From positions 6,655,001-6,719,000 of the forward strand of contig JANTQA010000036.1 in assembly GCA_027625915.1 (NCBI GenBank): 64,000 nt of DNA, given 5' to 3'. This DNA comes from Anaeramoeba flamelloides. Lineage: Eukaryota > Metamonada > Anaeramoebidae. Made by a program: the position numbers and the translations under genes. The stretch's first letter is position 1; every line of letters starts with the position of its first letter. Positions 22,851 through 33,029 of the stretch are shown here, piece by piece. The notes beneath the pieces are model-generated. The model saw only the letters and a list, made by a program, of their open reading frames with translations, was not told the DNA's origin and searched no databases.

Positions 22851-23020
22851 AAAATTTTCATACAGATTTCTAAAAAAAAAAAATATTAAAAGTATTAAAA
22901 CTTGCTGTCATAATCCCCAATTCTAAAAGGGGAATTAATAATTTAAGTTGTTTTTAAGAATAAAAAATTTGAATGTTAGATCTATTTAAAAATATTTTTC
23001 TAGAAAGCCGAATGAAAATT
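22851..23020. mobile_element. Family F small inverted-repeat element
   Basis: The left arm AAAATTTTCATACAGATTTC and the right arm, inverted, TTTCTAGAAAGCCGAATGAA, enclose ~120 bp that include CCCCAATTCTAAAAGGGGAA. The same layout occurs at 46709-46884 (arms AAATTTTTATTCAACTTTC and GAAAAGTTGAATGAAAATTT). A single arm lies at 13735-13760. The target duplication is not clear. Confidence 0.55.
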
Positions 23021-23703
23021 ATGTTGGATTTATATTTGAACGGATAGTATAAAACTGAAAACAAGATTTTAGATATGTCTTGAAATGCTGTACAGTGGCT
23101 AAATAAATCCATCCATTTTAGATAATTGTATAATTAATGGATGAGTTCTTTTGACAAATTGTTTATGAAATCTTGGAAAAGCATTGATGTTACAATTAGT
23201 CTTATAAAAAGGAAACAAAACTAATCAGTCTTTGGATTTTTATGTAGAAGATTATTGTATTAATCTTTGAAATTTAAAAAAATTAAAAAAATATTTGTTT
23301 AAAAGTTCTGGATATGAATTATTAAATTCCAGAATACTATTAATTTTGGTATTAAATCAATTGATTTGAAAATACATTTTAATAAAAAATGTTTAAAAAA
23401 GTAATTTTTAATCCTGATCATTCTAAAAAAATCTAATATATTATTGTGCAATAAGGTATGTAGATTTTTTTGGGCTATCTGAGTCTTTGCAAACTAATAT
23501 CATTTAAACCCAATTGTGGTATGTTTTTATTTTAGCCGAATCTATGGTGAGACTTATTACTTAACGGACTAGTCTATATTATTTTTTTTTTGAACAATTT
23601 CTAAATAAGGATCTATTATCTATTAAATATTGTAAATAAACAGTTGTTTTCAAATCTTAGTAATTATCATTTTTTATTTTCCGATCTAATTTAAATTTAG
23701 GTA

Positions 23704-24221
23704 CAGCCGTTCCAACGCTACCGTGAAATCCAAGATAAACAGTAAATTCATTTTATTTATCATACTTAACTTTTTATGACAGGATTTTATGGTTATGTGA
23801 TAGCCTATTACAAACTGTGAAATTTTATCATAGAACAAAAATTCCACAAAGAGAAAATATGAGAATTTGAATTTTTGAAAATAAACCTCTCTAAATGATC
23901 AATAATTTTGAAAAAAATTTCAGGTTTTTGGGGGATCCTTAATTTCTAAATACCTCAGAATCAAAAGACTAGACCATTTCATAGAAATCATCAAATTTGA
24001 TCTTGGATCTTTCGAAGCTTTGTTTTGAATTTTTGAATTTTTTTCAGAAACAACAAGATTTTTTTCTCAGTCTATTCAAATAAGAAATTATTTTAAAAAA
24101 CCTATGTCAAACCATAAAATGGGTATGATAGGGTATAACAGAAGTTTTTTTTTTGTATTTAACTGAGACAAAAAGTCAATTTCTATGTCTGTCAAATTAC
24201 ACCATAGGTTTGGAACGACTG
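23704..24221. mobile_element. Family C element, ~518 bp
   Basis: The left end CAGCCGTTCCAACGCTACC follows TA at 23702-23703. The right end is the inverted GGTTTGGAACGACTG at 24221. The interior matches the copy at 25999-26512 in opposite orientation along its full length, for example TTTTATGACAGGATTTTATG, ATTTCAGGTTTTTGG and AAACCTATGTCAAACCATAA. CAG...CTG ends and a TA flank again suggest Tc1/mariner-type non-autonomous DNA. No coding capacity is seen. Confidence 0.75.
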
Positions 24222-25412
24222 TTAAAAAAATTAATAGAGATTAGTCCCTTAATATAAAAAATCAAAAATGAAATTTCTCCCAAAAAATGCAATTTAAGAG
24301 ACAATGAGGTACATTATAAAAACATTGGGTTTGATAAACAATTTAAGAAAACAGAAAAAAATTTTTAAACAGATACAGTTCAAAATTGAAAATTTTTTTT
24401 TTAAACTTTAAATTTAGCTTCAAAATTTGATTTCAACCTAATTATACTATTGAATACTTAATTAGATATCTATTTGAACAAGAGAAAGAAAAAAACAGTG
24501 TTAACTCAAAATAGCTGTTATTTGTGTTGGGTTTGAATATTTTTGACCAATGTATAAAATCTTGTTCGACTATTTTCTTTGTAAATATATATAAACTAAA
24601 TTTCATAATAAATGGCCCAGGTTACCTGTGAATTTTGAATTGTTTTTGTATCGTTTGGAAGTTTTTCCTCTCACAACAAAAAGTTTGCAAATAAATCCTT
24701 TTATCTCTTTTTTATTTTTTCCTCAGTGTTTTGTTAAAATAGGAAATGAAAATGAAAAATTGGAAAGAAGTAATAGATGAATTAATGAAAAAATTTGTTT
24801 CATATATGAAAAAGAGATTAGATTTAGTTATTCAAATGGAAGGAGAATCGATAAATGGGTTTTATTACTTTTTTAAATTGTCTATTTTTTATGTAATGCT
24901 TCTTTCAAAATAAATGTCCCAATTTTTTTTAACTGTTTTTTTTTTTTTTTTTTCCTTTTATTTTTAGACAAAAAATAAATATCTCTTGATTATAGAACTG
25001 AATATTAAAATCGAAATTTTTATATTATAATAGATAACTTCAATTATTAAAAATATTTTTCTTTTAAATTTGATTTTTAATGGGACAATGATTTTGAAAG
25101 GGAGTTTATATATATATTAACAAGTGTTTTTTTGGTGAGTTAGTTGCTCCTTAAGCAGTAAAATTATTGTAGAGAATATGCACTTAACAATAACTGAAAA
25201 ATAAAAAAAAAATATAAGTTTGATTAAAAAAAAAAAAAAAAAAAAAACTGGAAAATCAAAGTGAAAATCTGATATTTGTTTATTTTTTGAAAGAATATGA
25301 AACTTTTAACCTCAACTCAATGACGTTGATCTGGTTTCTTTGAAAAATCCTCTTTTTTTCTTATGAAAAGAAGAGAAAATTGTAAGGTATGATAAATGGC
25401 TTGGAAAGTAAT
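24222..25412. other. Mostly noncoding; contains one weak ORF
   Basis: AT-rich sequence downstream of the H4 gene. Apart from the 55-codon frame at 24746-24913, nothing resembles a gene. No histone 3' stem-loop is visible near the H4 stop, so these histone mRNAs are probably polyadenylated. Confidence 0.4.
24746..24913 (+). CDS. Short hypothetical ORF, 55 aa
   Basis: The frame begins MKMKNWKEVIDELMKKFVSY and continues KRLDLVIQMEGESING before turning hydrophobic. The first 37 residues look like a genuine amphipathic helix. The last part, rich in Phe/Tyr/Leu, may be intron read-through. AATAG just before the start could be a splice acceptor. No family is recognised. Weak candidate only. Confidence 0.25.
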   Translation: MKMKNWKEVIDELMKKFVSYMKKRLDLVIQMEGESINGFYYFFKLSIFYVMLLSK

Positions 25413-25718
25413 TTAAACACCATAACCATAAACAGTTCTTCTTTGTCTTTTTAATGCATAAACAACATCCAAAACAGTAACTGTTTTTCTTCTGGCATGT
25501 TCTGTATAAGTGACTGCATCACGAACAACGTTTTCGAGGAAGGCTCTGAGAACGTTTCTTACTTCGTCGTAAATTGTTGCTGAAATTCTTTTAACACCAC
25601 CTCTTCTGGCCAACCTTCTGATAGCTGGTCGACTGATCCCTTTGACAGATTCAAGAATTGCTTTTCTTCTTTTGGCACCTCCTTTTCCCATTCCTTTTCC
25701 TTTTCCTTTTCCTGACAT
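25413..25718 (-). CDS. Histone H4
   Basis: H4 pairs with H3 in the nucleosome core. This 101-residue intronless ORF carries the hallmark blocks [48 protein letters not shown] and [20 protein letters not shown], ending [11 protein letters not shown]. Compared with typical 102-103-residue H4 it is two residues shorter in the tail: one Gly is missing from the GKGGKG region, and the K16-R-H-R-K20 stretch is reduced to K-R-R-K. The segment after it, [10 protein letters not shown], is also divergent. The start is fixed by the conserved MSGKGKG. It is divergent to H2B across 1.2 kb, with the shared motif 200 bp upstream. Confidence 0.97.
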   Translation of the reverse strand: MSGKGKGKGMGKGGAKRRKAILESVKGISRPAIRRLARRGGVKRISATIYDEVRNVLRAFLENVVRDAVTYTEHARRKTVTVLDVVYALKRQRRTVYGYGV

Positions 25719-25918
25719 GTTAATAATTGTTTTTTAAATATTATAAAAAAAGATAAAAAAATGATTTTTATTATACAGAAAATTGACTTTTTAAGTTTTA
25801 CTTCAATTGAAGAATGATTGAAAATTGTTGAAAGGGTGATGTGAAGTTATGTTATGGGTTAGTTATTTGATTTTGTTTTCAAAAAATTGGAATTAAAAAA
25901 ATTAGTTTTTTGAAAAAA

Positions 25919-25940
25919 TAATCCAATATTTTTACGATTT
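25919..25940 (-). promoter_or_regulatory. Shared histone upstream motif (H4 copy)
   Basis: In gene sense (- strand) it reads AAATCGTAAAAATATTGG followed by ATTA. It lies 200 bp before the H4 start codon. The surrounding 37 bp (25906-25942) are identical, inverted, to 26827-26863 upstream of H2B. The 22-bp core is 20/22 identical upstream of H3. Its reverse complement contains CCAAT. Because it recurs upstream of three histone genes in the same orientation to each gene, I read it as a cis-regulatory element. Confidence 0.7.
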
Positions 25941-25998
25941 TAAAAATATATATATTTTCCCCCATTTGTTAAAATCTTTGAGATTAAAAATAAAATTA

Positions 25999-26512
25999 CA
26001 GCCATTACAAACACACAAAGAAATTTGACAGACAAAGAAATTGATTTTTTGTCTGGGTTAAATACAAAAATAAAATCTTCGGTTAATCGCTATCATAGCC
26101 ATTTTATGGTTTGACATAGGTTTTTTACAATAATTTCTTATTTGAAAAGACTGAGAAAAGAATCTTGTTGTTTTTGGAAACAAATTCTAAAATCCAAAAC
26201 AAAGTTTACTAAGATTGGAAATCCACTTGAGTAGTTTCTTTAAAATATTCTTAATTTTGTTTTTGATGTTTTAACAAATTAAGAATCCACCAAAAACCTG
26301 AAATTTTTTTCAGATTATTGATCATCCAGAAAGTTTATTTTAAAAAATTCAAATTTAAAATATTTTCTTTATTTGAAATTTTTGTCCTATTAAAAAATTT
26401 CGTTGTTTGTAAATGGTATAACCATAAAATCCTGTCATAAAAAGAGTTCGTGTGGAATAGAAAACGAATTTTCTGCTTCTCATTGATTTTCAGGGTAGGT
26501 TTGGAATGGCTA
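25999..26512. mobile_element. Family C element in the H4-H2B intergenic region
   Basis: The left end CAGCCATTACAAACACAC follows TA at 25997-25998. The right end TTTGGAATGGCTA abuts TA. It is homologous in inverted orientation to 23704-24221 over its whole ~515 bp. It sits between the two copies of the histone motif and so separates the two promoters. It is immediately followed by a family D end at 26512. Confidence 0.75.
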
Positions 26513-26590
26513 TACTGGTATTTGATTTCTAAATGGTCCAAAATTTCACTTCCTTTTATTTAATTTTGCTTTTTAACTAAATTGATTTTT
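26512..26590. mobile_element. Family D arm fragment
   Basis: ATACTGGTATTTGATTTCTA followed by AATTTCACTTCCTTTTA matches the terminal arm of the elements at 60725-61069 and 47573-47749. Only one arm is present. The partner arm may have been lost when the adjacent family C element inserted. Confidence 0.5.
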
Positions 26591-26828
26591 CAAATAGTCA
26601 GTTGTAAGTTTACGACTCTATATCTAAAAGATATGTATGGAATATGAAGTAAAAATTATTCCTATTTTTTTTTTACAAATATCATTAGTTCAACTTGAAA
26701 TAAAAAAATAAATACATAAATTAAAAAGATCGTTATTTGTGAATTTAGATCCCAAAGACCAATTTGTACTTTTCCAAATTTATAATTTGATATTCAAGAT
26801 TTTGAACTCAAAATTTACTAATTCCATA

Positions 26829-26850
26829 AAATCGTAAAAATATTGGATTA
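26829..26850 (+). promoter_or_regulatory. Shared histone upstream motif (H2B copy)
   Basis: AAATCGTAAAAATATTGG followed by ATTA, 99 bp before the H2B start codon. It is identical to the H4 copy and points toward the gene in the same way. The distance would suit a core or proximal promoter element. Confidence 0.7.
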
Positions 26851-26948
26851 TTTTTTCAAAAAAATAATAAAAAAAAATATAAAATAAAAAAATGAACATA
26901 ATCAAAATCATTTTTTTTATTATATTCCAAATATTTATTTAATTACAA

Positions 26949-27293
26949 ATGTCCAAAAAAACTGTTAACAAGGAAGACGAAACCAAAAAAAGAAAAAGAA
27001 GAGTAGAAACATACTCAACATATGTTTACAAAGTCTTAAAACAAGTCCACCCAGAAATTGGTATCTCCAACAAAGCAATGAGGATCATGAATTCATTTGT
27101 AATGGATGTTTTTGAAAGACTTGCAATGGAAGCCTCTAACTTGGCCAGGTTCAACAAAAGAGGAACAATCACATCTAGGGAAGTCCAATCTGCAACAAGA
27201 TTATTGTTGCCTGGTGAACTTGCTCGACATGCTGTTTCGGAAGGAACCAAAGCTGTTACCAAATATTCAAATGCTACACACAAAGATGATTAA
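26949..27293 (+). CDS. Histone H2B
   Basis: H2B dimerises with H2A in the nucleosome. This intronless ORF of 114 residues has a short basic tail ([20 protein letters not shown]) and then the canonical fold: [77 protein letters not shown] and AVTKYSN. The C terminus extends a few residues beyond the usual TKY end (ATHKDD). The Lys of AVTKY, at the position ubiquitylated in other eukaryotes (human K120), is kept. The tail is shorter than in animals and plants. No H2A gene lies in the window. Confidence 0.97.
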   Translation: MSKKTVNKEDETKKRKRRVETYSTYVYKVLKQVHPEIGISNKAMRIMNSFVMDVFERLAMEASNLARFNKRGTITSREVQSATRLLLPGELARHAVSEGTKAVTKYSNATHKDD

Positions 27294-27609
27294 ATTATTC
27301 CTTCTTTTATTTTGTGTTTTATCAACTATTTTTTTTTTTTTTTCTATGTTATTAATTTTTATCTATTAGCATAAAATAAAAAAAAAATATTTTTAAAAAG
27401 TGTTTTTTTTAGGTTTTTATTTTATATTAAATTTAGTTCTGTTTTTTCAATTCCACAATTTCTGAAATTGCGATATAATTGAATCATGATTCTTAATATG
27501 AAAGAAAATTAAGTTATAAAAAATTATTCCGTCTGTGCAATTAGATAAAAACAATTGTATTTGATCTATTAATTTCTAAAAAAACATATTTGTTATATAA
27601 AATCATTAA

Positions 27610-28086
27610 GGATGAATGTTCATAAATACATTCTTCAGAGATCCCTAAATACTACCCTTTCATTTTGATTAAGGCTCTTACAATCTTTTATTCAAAGATT
27701 AAAATAATTTTAGTTTCAAAATTATGTTGTTTTTTGATTTTTCTTTTTTGATCTTGTTTTTTGTTAATCGAAACAGTAATTATGAAGAGTAGTATTTATT
27801 TGCTGAGGAATTAATAAAGTTTATTTTGTAATTAGTAGAAAAGTGTGAATAACTGGCTCAAATAAAAAACGAATTTGATAAATATCGTCTAAGATGTATT
27901 TCTAAGGGCTTCACAAGTGAGGTTATAAAGTACAACCAAAATTAAAAAACAAAAAAAAAGAAAAAAAACATAATCATTCGAAACAAAAATTATTTTAATC
28001 TTTAAATAAAAGATTTTAAGAGCCTTAACCAAAATGAAAGGGTGGTATATAGGGATTTCTGAAGGATTGGTTATGAACAACCATCC
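27610..28086. mobile_element. Family E element with TTAA flanks, 477 bp
   Basis: The left end GGATGAATGTTCATAAATAC and the right end, inverted, GGATGGTTGTTCATAACCAA, start arms of ~150 bp with roughly 85 percent identity (shared CACCCTTTCATTTTG-like and AAGGCTCTTA blocks). Both ends are flanked by TTAA (27606-27609 and 28087-28090), the target used by piggyBac-type transposons. The arms could fold into a long hairpin around a ~165-bp loop. Frames inside, such as 27889-28080 on the - strand, are not genes. Confidence 0.65.
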
Positions 28087-28090
28087 TTAA

Positions 28091-31000
28091 AATGAATATT
28101 TTATTTTTAAAATACAATTTTCTGAAAAAAAAAACCAAACAAAAATTTCATTCACAATATAATAAAAAATGAATAATATCCTAGTCAAAAACCTACAACC
28201 GGATATCTCAAAACGTGTTACCATATGAATTTACCCGTAGTTATTTGTGGGAAGTTGAGAAATTAAGTAATATATTTATCTTGATAGAGTGATATTTGTC
28301 TCACCAAGATTGAAAAATATTTTGTTCATTTTCGAATTGTTGTGTCAAAGTGTATGGGATATTTTTTTGTTACAATATGAGGATCTTCAATGAAAATAAA
28401 TTAATCAAAAAAAAATATTAAAAACAACAGAAAAAATTATAGAAAAAAATTTTTTTCATTCATTTTTGATCATTAAATATCCACAAAATAATAAATTCAT
28501 ATAAAAGTTTTTAATGTAATTACTCTCAATAAAAAAATTAACTTTATCTAAATTTCAACCTTTTTAAAAATTTATCATAAAAAAACGTTTGAAATTCTCA
28601 AAATAAATAATACTCACCAATAGCGACACTATTCGAATTCCATTATTTTAATAAAGAACCTAACTGGATAATTAAGATCTAGAGAAAATACCCACTTCTT
28701 TTATCCGCCTTACTCTTATATTTTTTATACTTAGAGACGTTAGCCAAAGGTAAACCATTTATTTCTCAAAAAAAAAAAAAAAACAAGAAAAAAGTGAAAA
28801 AAAAAAAACAATAACACCCATAATTAGTAGAATATTATCTAACAAAGATCTTATTATTAGCAACCACCAATATAAATATTCCCGGAAAAAAGTTTATTTT
28901 TCAACATTTTTTTTTAACTTTGCTAGCAAAAAAAAAAAACTTTAACTTTGATATTTAGGAATTTGATGATTAATTCTTAGGCTTGGGATTATGATCGTTT
29001 TTTTTTTATTTATAAATTTAAATAATTCACTTTGTAATTTTTTGACATAAGGTATTTCCAAAAAAGTGGGGAATTTTTTTTTTAGATTTCATAAAAAATA
29101 ATCTCATTTAGTGATGGTAATCATTAATCAACTATACAAAATTAAGTTGAATATCTGCACAGATTGAACCAACCACTTATGTATTTAATTTAAAACATGT
29201 TAGTTGAAATATTCCCAAAAAATGAAAAAAAAAAAATAGCACTTTTTTTGGTTAAAGCAATGTACGACCAATTTCAATAAAAAACCGGAAATATGGAAAG
29301 GGAACAAATAATTTTTCAAACACAAAAACGCAGTTATATGTTTTTCATTATATTGTAAATTTTTTTGAGATTATATAAGTTATGAAAATGATATTTTCGA
29401 TCAAAAAGATAATAATAAATACCAATTTTCACGATAAAAAAATATCAGATAAAATCGAGATCAGAAAATTTAATATATTTTATTTATGCAATACAATACT
29501 AAGAAAATTGAATTATTATCAAGAATCTATAAATGGTGGTTAATGATTTTATATATTTAAATCCTTTTTTGAAAAATGTGGTACATAAATATATTTTAAA
29601 TTAAATTTGCCACACTTTCTTGGAAATAGCTTATGTGGATCATTTCAAGATATAATTTGACATTGAAAACACAACAAAGATTATTCCAACCAAAGTTTTG
29701 TATTTTTGAAAAAAATAATCATGACTAAAAATAATATACATTTACTTGGGTGAATAACAATCCCATTCACATTATTTTTCCATTGCCATTTTGTATTGAT
29801 GATTTAGATTTTTTTCAAAATAGAAATTTTGGAAAACAATAACAACTTTTTAATCCCCTTTCATTTTTTAACGTTTTTTTTTTTTTATTACGCCTAAGAA
29901 TATATATGTATACCAAAAACATATATAAGTGTATATATTTGTATAAATTAAATTCTAAAAATTTGGACACAATTTAAAAAGTTTAAATGATACCGATACT
30001 AGACTTTACTTTCAATTTACAGATAATTTTGATTTTCAAAACTATTTCATTTTTTGTCTTTTTGGTTCTGTTTTCCTTTCCACTTTTCCCGTTAACGAAT
30101 TTCTTTTGTCCGATCTGTTATTTTTTTCCAATGTTTGGTAGTGGGTCCATATTGGGATTGTTAAGTAGAAAAAAACAAGTGTAATTAGTTAATATCATCT
30201 TTTCATTTGATAAACCAAATATTGTTGACAAAATTTCAACCTATCTACCAATATAATTTTTTACTGGAATATTCAAATCAAAAAAGTCAAAAGTTTTGAA
30301 GGTAAAATAATAGCCAAAAAAGACACAAACCAATTATTGGGGGAAATGGGCTCTAATGAAATCCTTTGCATCGCCATGGAATATCTACTGACCAACATAC
30401 ATGTACATACAATTCAGGAAGATGGGCACAATACAAAATAAAAACCATCAATGAATTCCTTTAAACTTAAAAACCTTTCAGGTGCACTCACATCAATTAT
30501 TTTAACCACTTTCTTTTTTCCACTCTGTGTTCTTTTCTTTCAATTATTTTTTTCCCCCAATTCTTCATTTTTTATTCTTCTTCTATCTCTGTTTTTATCA
30601 AAACTAAATTAATAGCCAAATACTACTTTTGACTGTATTTGCTAGATACTCTTTGAACGGGGAATATCAAATTTGTTCACTTCAGAATCCCCTCTTTAAC
30701 ATAATAAATGATAAATCACCTAAACCTTAACAATAATTACAATATAATTTTTGGTTCCAGGTTGTTTCAGCATTTTTTCGACAAAGATTTTGGATTTTTT
30801 TATTTTATATTTTTTTTATTGTATATGAAAAACAATGAATACTTATGAAAAAAATTACAATGGGTAACTTAAATGTGGTTTAATAACATGTTTGGGAAAA
30901 TGTTATAAATTGTTTTTTTTTTTTTTGTCTATTTTTGAATTTGGGTCTGTCAAATTATTTGAGAAATGGTTTTTGGGTGAATAGATAAATTATTAAGAAT

Positions 31001-32113
31001 ATTTTTTTGAAATTTTCCTTGTATACTTTCCCTTTTTTCTCTGATAAATAATATTTAATTTTTTACTTACACGTTCAAAAATATTGTTATAAATTAAGTA
31101 AGTTATTTATTTTTGTCTTGAAAATCAATTCTATTTTTATATTTTTCATTTGTTTTCAGTATTGTTATCTTTTGAAGAATTTTCTAGGATAATTATAAAA
31201 TTCAATTTTTAAATCTCAAAATTAACGTGAAAGGTAGTGGTTCCACATTTAAAAGATGTTGATAGAAATTTATTGGAATTAAAGGTGAATTAAAAAATAG
31301 GACAAGTGGAATTTTCATAATTAAAAGACTAGTATGTCCAAACAAGCAACATTCTCAAAGTGTCAAGTTGTTTTTTTTTATTAAAGAGGTATGAACTCTG
31401 ATTAATTTTGAGTGTCACTGTTTATCAAAAAGAATCCGGAAAATCATTTTTAACTAAATACATCAAATCTCTAAAGAAACGCAAGTGGGTACCATGATAG
31501 TATACATTCAGATATAAATAGAATAAAAAATTGTATTCCAAAAAAAACGAAAAATTAGATTATAAAAAACATTAAAATAAACGTACAAAGGCATTTTACC
31601 AAAATTGGTACTTTACTAAAACGTTACTCAAGTTTTCAATTGTGAAAAATTGATTCACAAATAATCAACAATATAACTAGGCCATTTTATAAAAAAAGGT
31701 GCCAAGGATCGACACTCTATTTCCAATTTAAATCTCTCTGAATTATAATTTGGAAATCAATTATATCACCATTAAAGCTTTCTCTCAAAGTTCTTTCAGT
31801 AAGATTAATTAAATTTCTAAAATATCATTTTCGAATAGACTTTGTCAAGATCTTTTAATTCTTTTGACTTTAAACAATTAAAATATTTGTGTACTGAGAT
31901 TAAAATTTTACTGTGTTAATAGTAAAACAATCGTATAATTCATTTTTAATAAAAACAAAATTTTATTTTGGTTTCTCATTTGTAGACTAAATCACAACAA
32001 AAAAAAAAAACACCAAAAAAAAAAAAAGTTTCAAAAAAGGATAAAAATACATAAAAGGTTTAATTTTATTTATAAACGAAGAAAAAAGTCACATCTAAAA
32101 AGTGAAAATCAAA
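28091..32113. other. Long noncoding stretch between H2B and H3
   Basis: AT-rich DNA. A hydrophobic 65-codon frame at 29987-30184 and an ATG-less open stretch at ~30228-30441 are the only frames with some complexity. The latter includes GEMGSNEILCIAMEYLL and might be an exon relic. Neither is good enough to call. No RNA gene or clear repeat pair was found. Confidence 0.4.
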
Positions 32114-32659
32114 TTAGAGTTTGTCTCCTCTAATTTTAACAGCCAAGGAAAGATCACGATCCATGATTGTGACTCTTTTAGCGTGGATTGCACAAAGATT
32201 TGTGTCTTCAAGTACACCAACAACGTAAGCTTCGGTGGCTTCCTGTAAGGCTGCAATGGCTGCGCTTTGGAAACGAAGATCGCCTTTGTATTCTTGAGCG
32301 ATATCCCTGACAAGTCTTTGGAATGGGAGCTTTCTTAAAAGTAATTCTGTTGATTTTTGGTATTTTTTGATCTCCCTCAAGGCAACTGTACCTGGTCTGT
32401 ATCTTCTTGGTCTTTTGGTACCCTTTTCTCCTTTTGCACCTTTGGTTCCCTTTGTGCCCTTAGTCCCTTTTGTTCCTTTTGTTCCTTTTCTTCCTTTTTG
32501 TCCTTTTTGTCCCTTGGTACCTTTACGGCCTTTTTGTCCCTTTCTACCTTTTTGTCCTTTTTGTCCTTTTTTTGGTCCTTTTCCTCCAGTGGATTTTCTT
32601 CCTTTTTGCCCTTTTTGTCCTTTGGTTCCTTTTTGTCCTGCGTGTTTTGTTCGTGCCAT
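32114..32659 (-). CDS. Histone H3 variant with long Lys-Gly-x tail
   Basis: From residue ~85 this is clear histone H3: [60 protein letters not shown] and [20 protein letters not shown], ending [10 protein letters not shown]. The tail is abnormal. After MARTK come ~74 residues mostly of KGT/KGQ/KGR triplets, putting the fold's first Tyr at 87 instead of 42. RKSTGGK (21-27, the K9-K14 block) is kept inside the repeat, and K82 before RPRRY matches K36. The ARKS/K27 region is gone. The frame is unbroken for 181 codons, has no intron, and carries the shared histone motif upstream, so I infer a functional gene. The alpha-N and C-terminal ends diverge (IKKYQ, RGDKL), suggesting a variant, not the bulk H3. 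Confidence 0.95.
   Translation of the reverse strand: MARTKHAGQKGTKGQKGQKGRKSTGGKGPKKGQKGQKGRKGQKGRKGTKGQKGQKGRKGTKGTKGTKGTKGTKGAKGEKGTKRPRRYRPGTVALREIKKYQKSTELLLRKLPFQRLVRDIAQEYKGDLRFQSAAIAALQEATEAYVVGVLEDTNLCAIHAKRVTIMDRDLSLAVKIRGDKL
32414..32635 (-). repeat. Nine-base coding repeat for the H3 tail
   Basis: On the coding strand the unit is AAAGGNNNN, encoding Lys-Gly-x. It covers H3 residues 9-82, with third positions and the x codon varying (Thr, Gln, Arg, Ala, Glu). The repeat is imperfect in DNA but regular in protein, apart from the inserted [10 protein letters not shown]. Variable codons argue against a very recent slippage expansion and for selection on the protein pattern. The three frames open on the opposite strand are artefacts of this periodicity. 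Confidence 0.9.
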
Positions 32660-32829
32660 TTTTAATAAAAAGTGTAATTACAATTTCAAATGAAAAAAAA
32701 AAAATGAATTTAGTTTTGTTTCATTTACTCTAATATCAGATTATTTCTTGTAAAGGTATGTGTTTTTAAGAATAATTATGTTTTTTTTTCCTTTTATTTG
32801 AATATTTTATTAGCTTCTTTTTATCAAAA

Positions 32830-32851
32830 TAAACCAATAATTTTACGATTT
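32830..32851 (-). promoter_or_regulatory. Shared histone upstream motif (H3 copy)
   Basis: In gene sense it reads AAATCGTAAAATTATTGG followed by TTTA, 171 bp before the H3 start codon. It differs at two of 22 positions from the H4 and H2B copies. The TCGTAAAA and ATTGG (CCAAT on the other strand) cores are unchanged. Confidence 0.65.
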
Positions 32852-33029
32852 ACATTTTTATATTTTTTCCACTATAAAATTTTAGGATTTAATTAAAAAA
32901 CAGATTATATCAAAACAAAAACACTCTTTTATCATTTTTAGTAATAAATTATCATTCTCAAAGAAGAATTCTTTTCAGAAAAGTTGAGTATAAACAAAAT
33001 AACAGCCTATCACATATTTTATTTTAATT

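Noticed and set aside
25906-26863. 37-bp perfect inverted repeat as ends of a 958-bp transposon
   Set aside because: The core of the same sequence recurs upstream of the unlinked H3 gene in the same gene-relative orientation, and no target duplication is seen. A shared promoter motif explains it better.
27844-28090. ORF 27889-28080 on the - strand as a gene
   Set aside because: It lies inside the TTAA-flanked inverted-repeat element and reflects its arm sequence.
30228-30441. ATG-less open stretch containing GEMGSNEILCIAMEYLL
   Set aside because: Somewhat protein-like, but no start, no clear splice sites and no recognised family.
32357-32733. Three overlapping + strand ORFs rich in Phe/Leu/Pro/Ser opposite the H3 gene
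   Set aside because: They are complements of the Lys-Gly-x coding repeat; the 9-base periodicity keeps several frames open.
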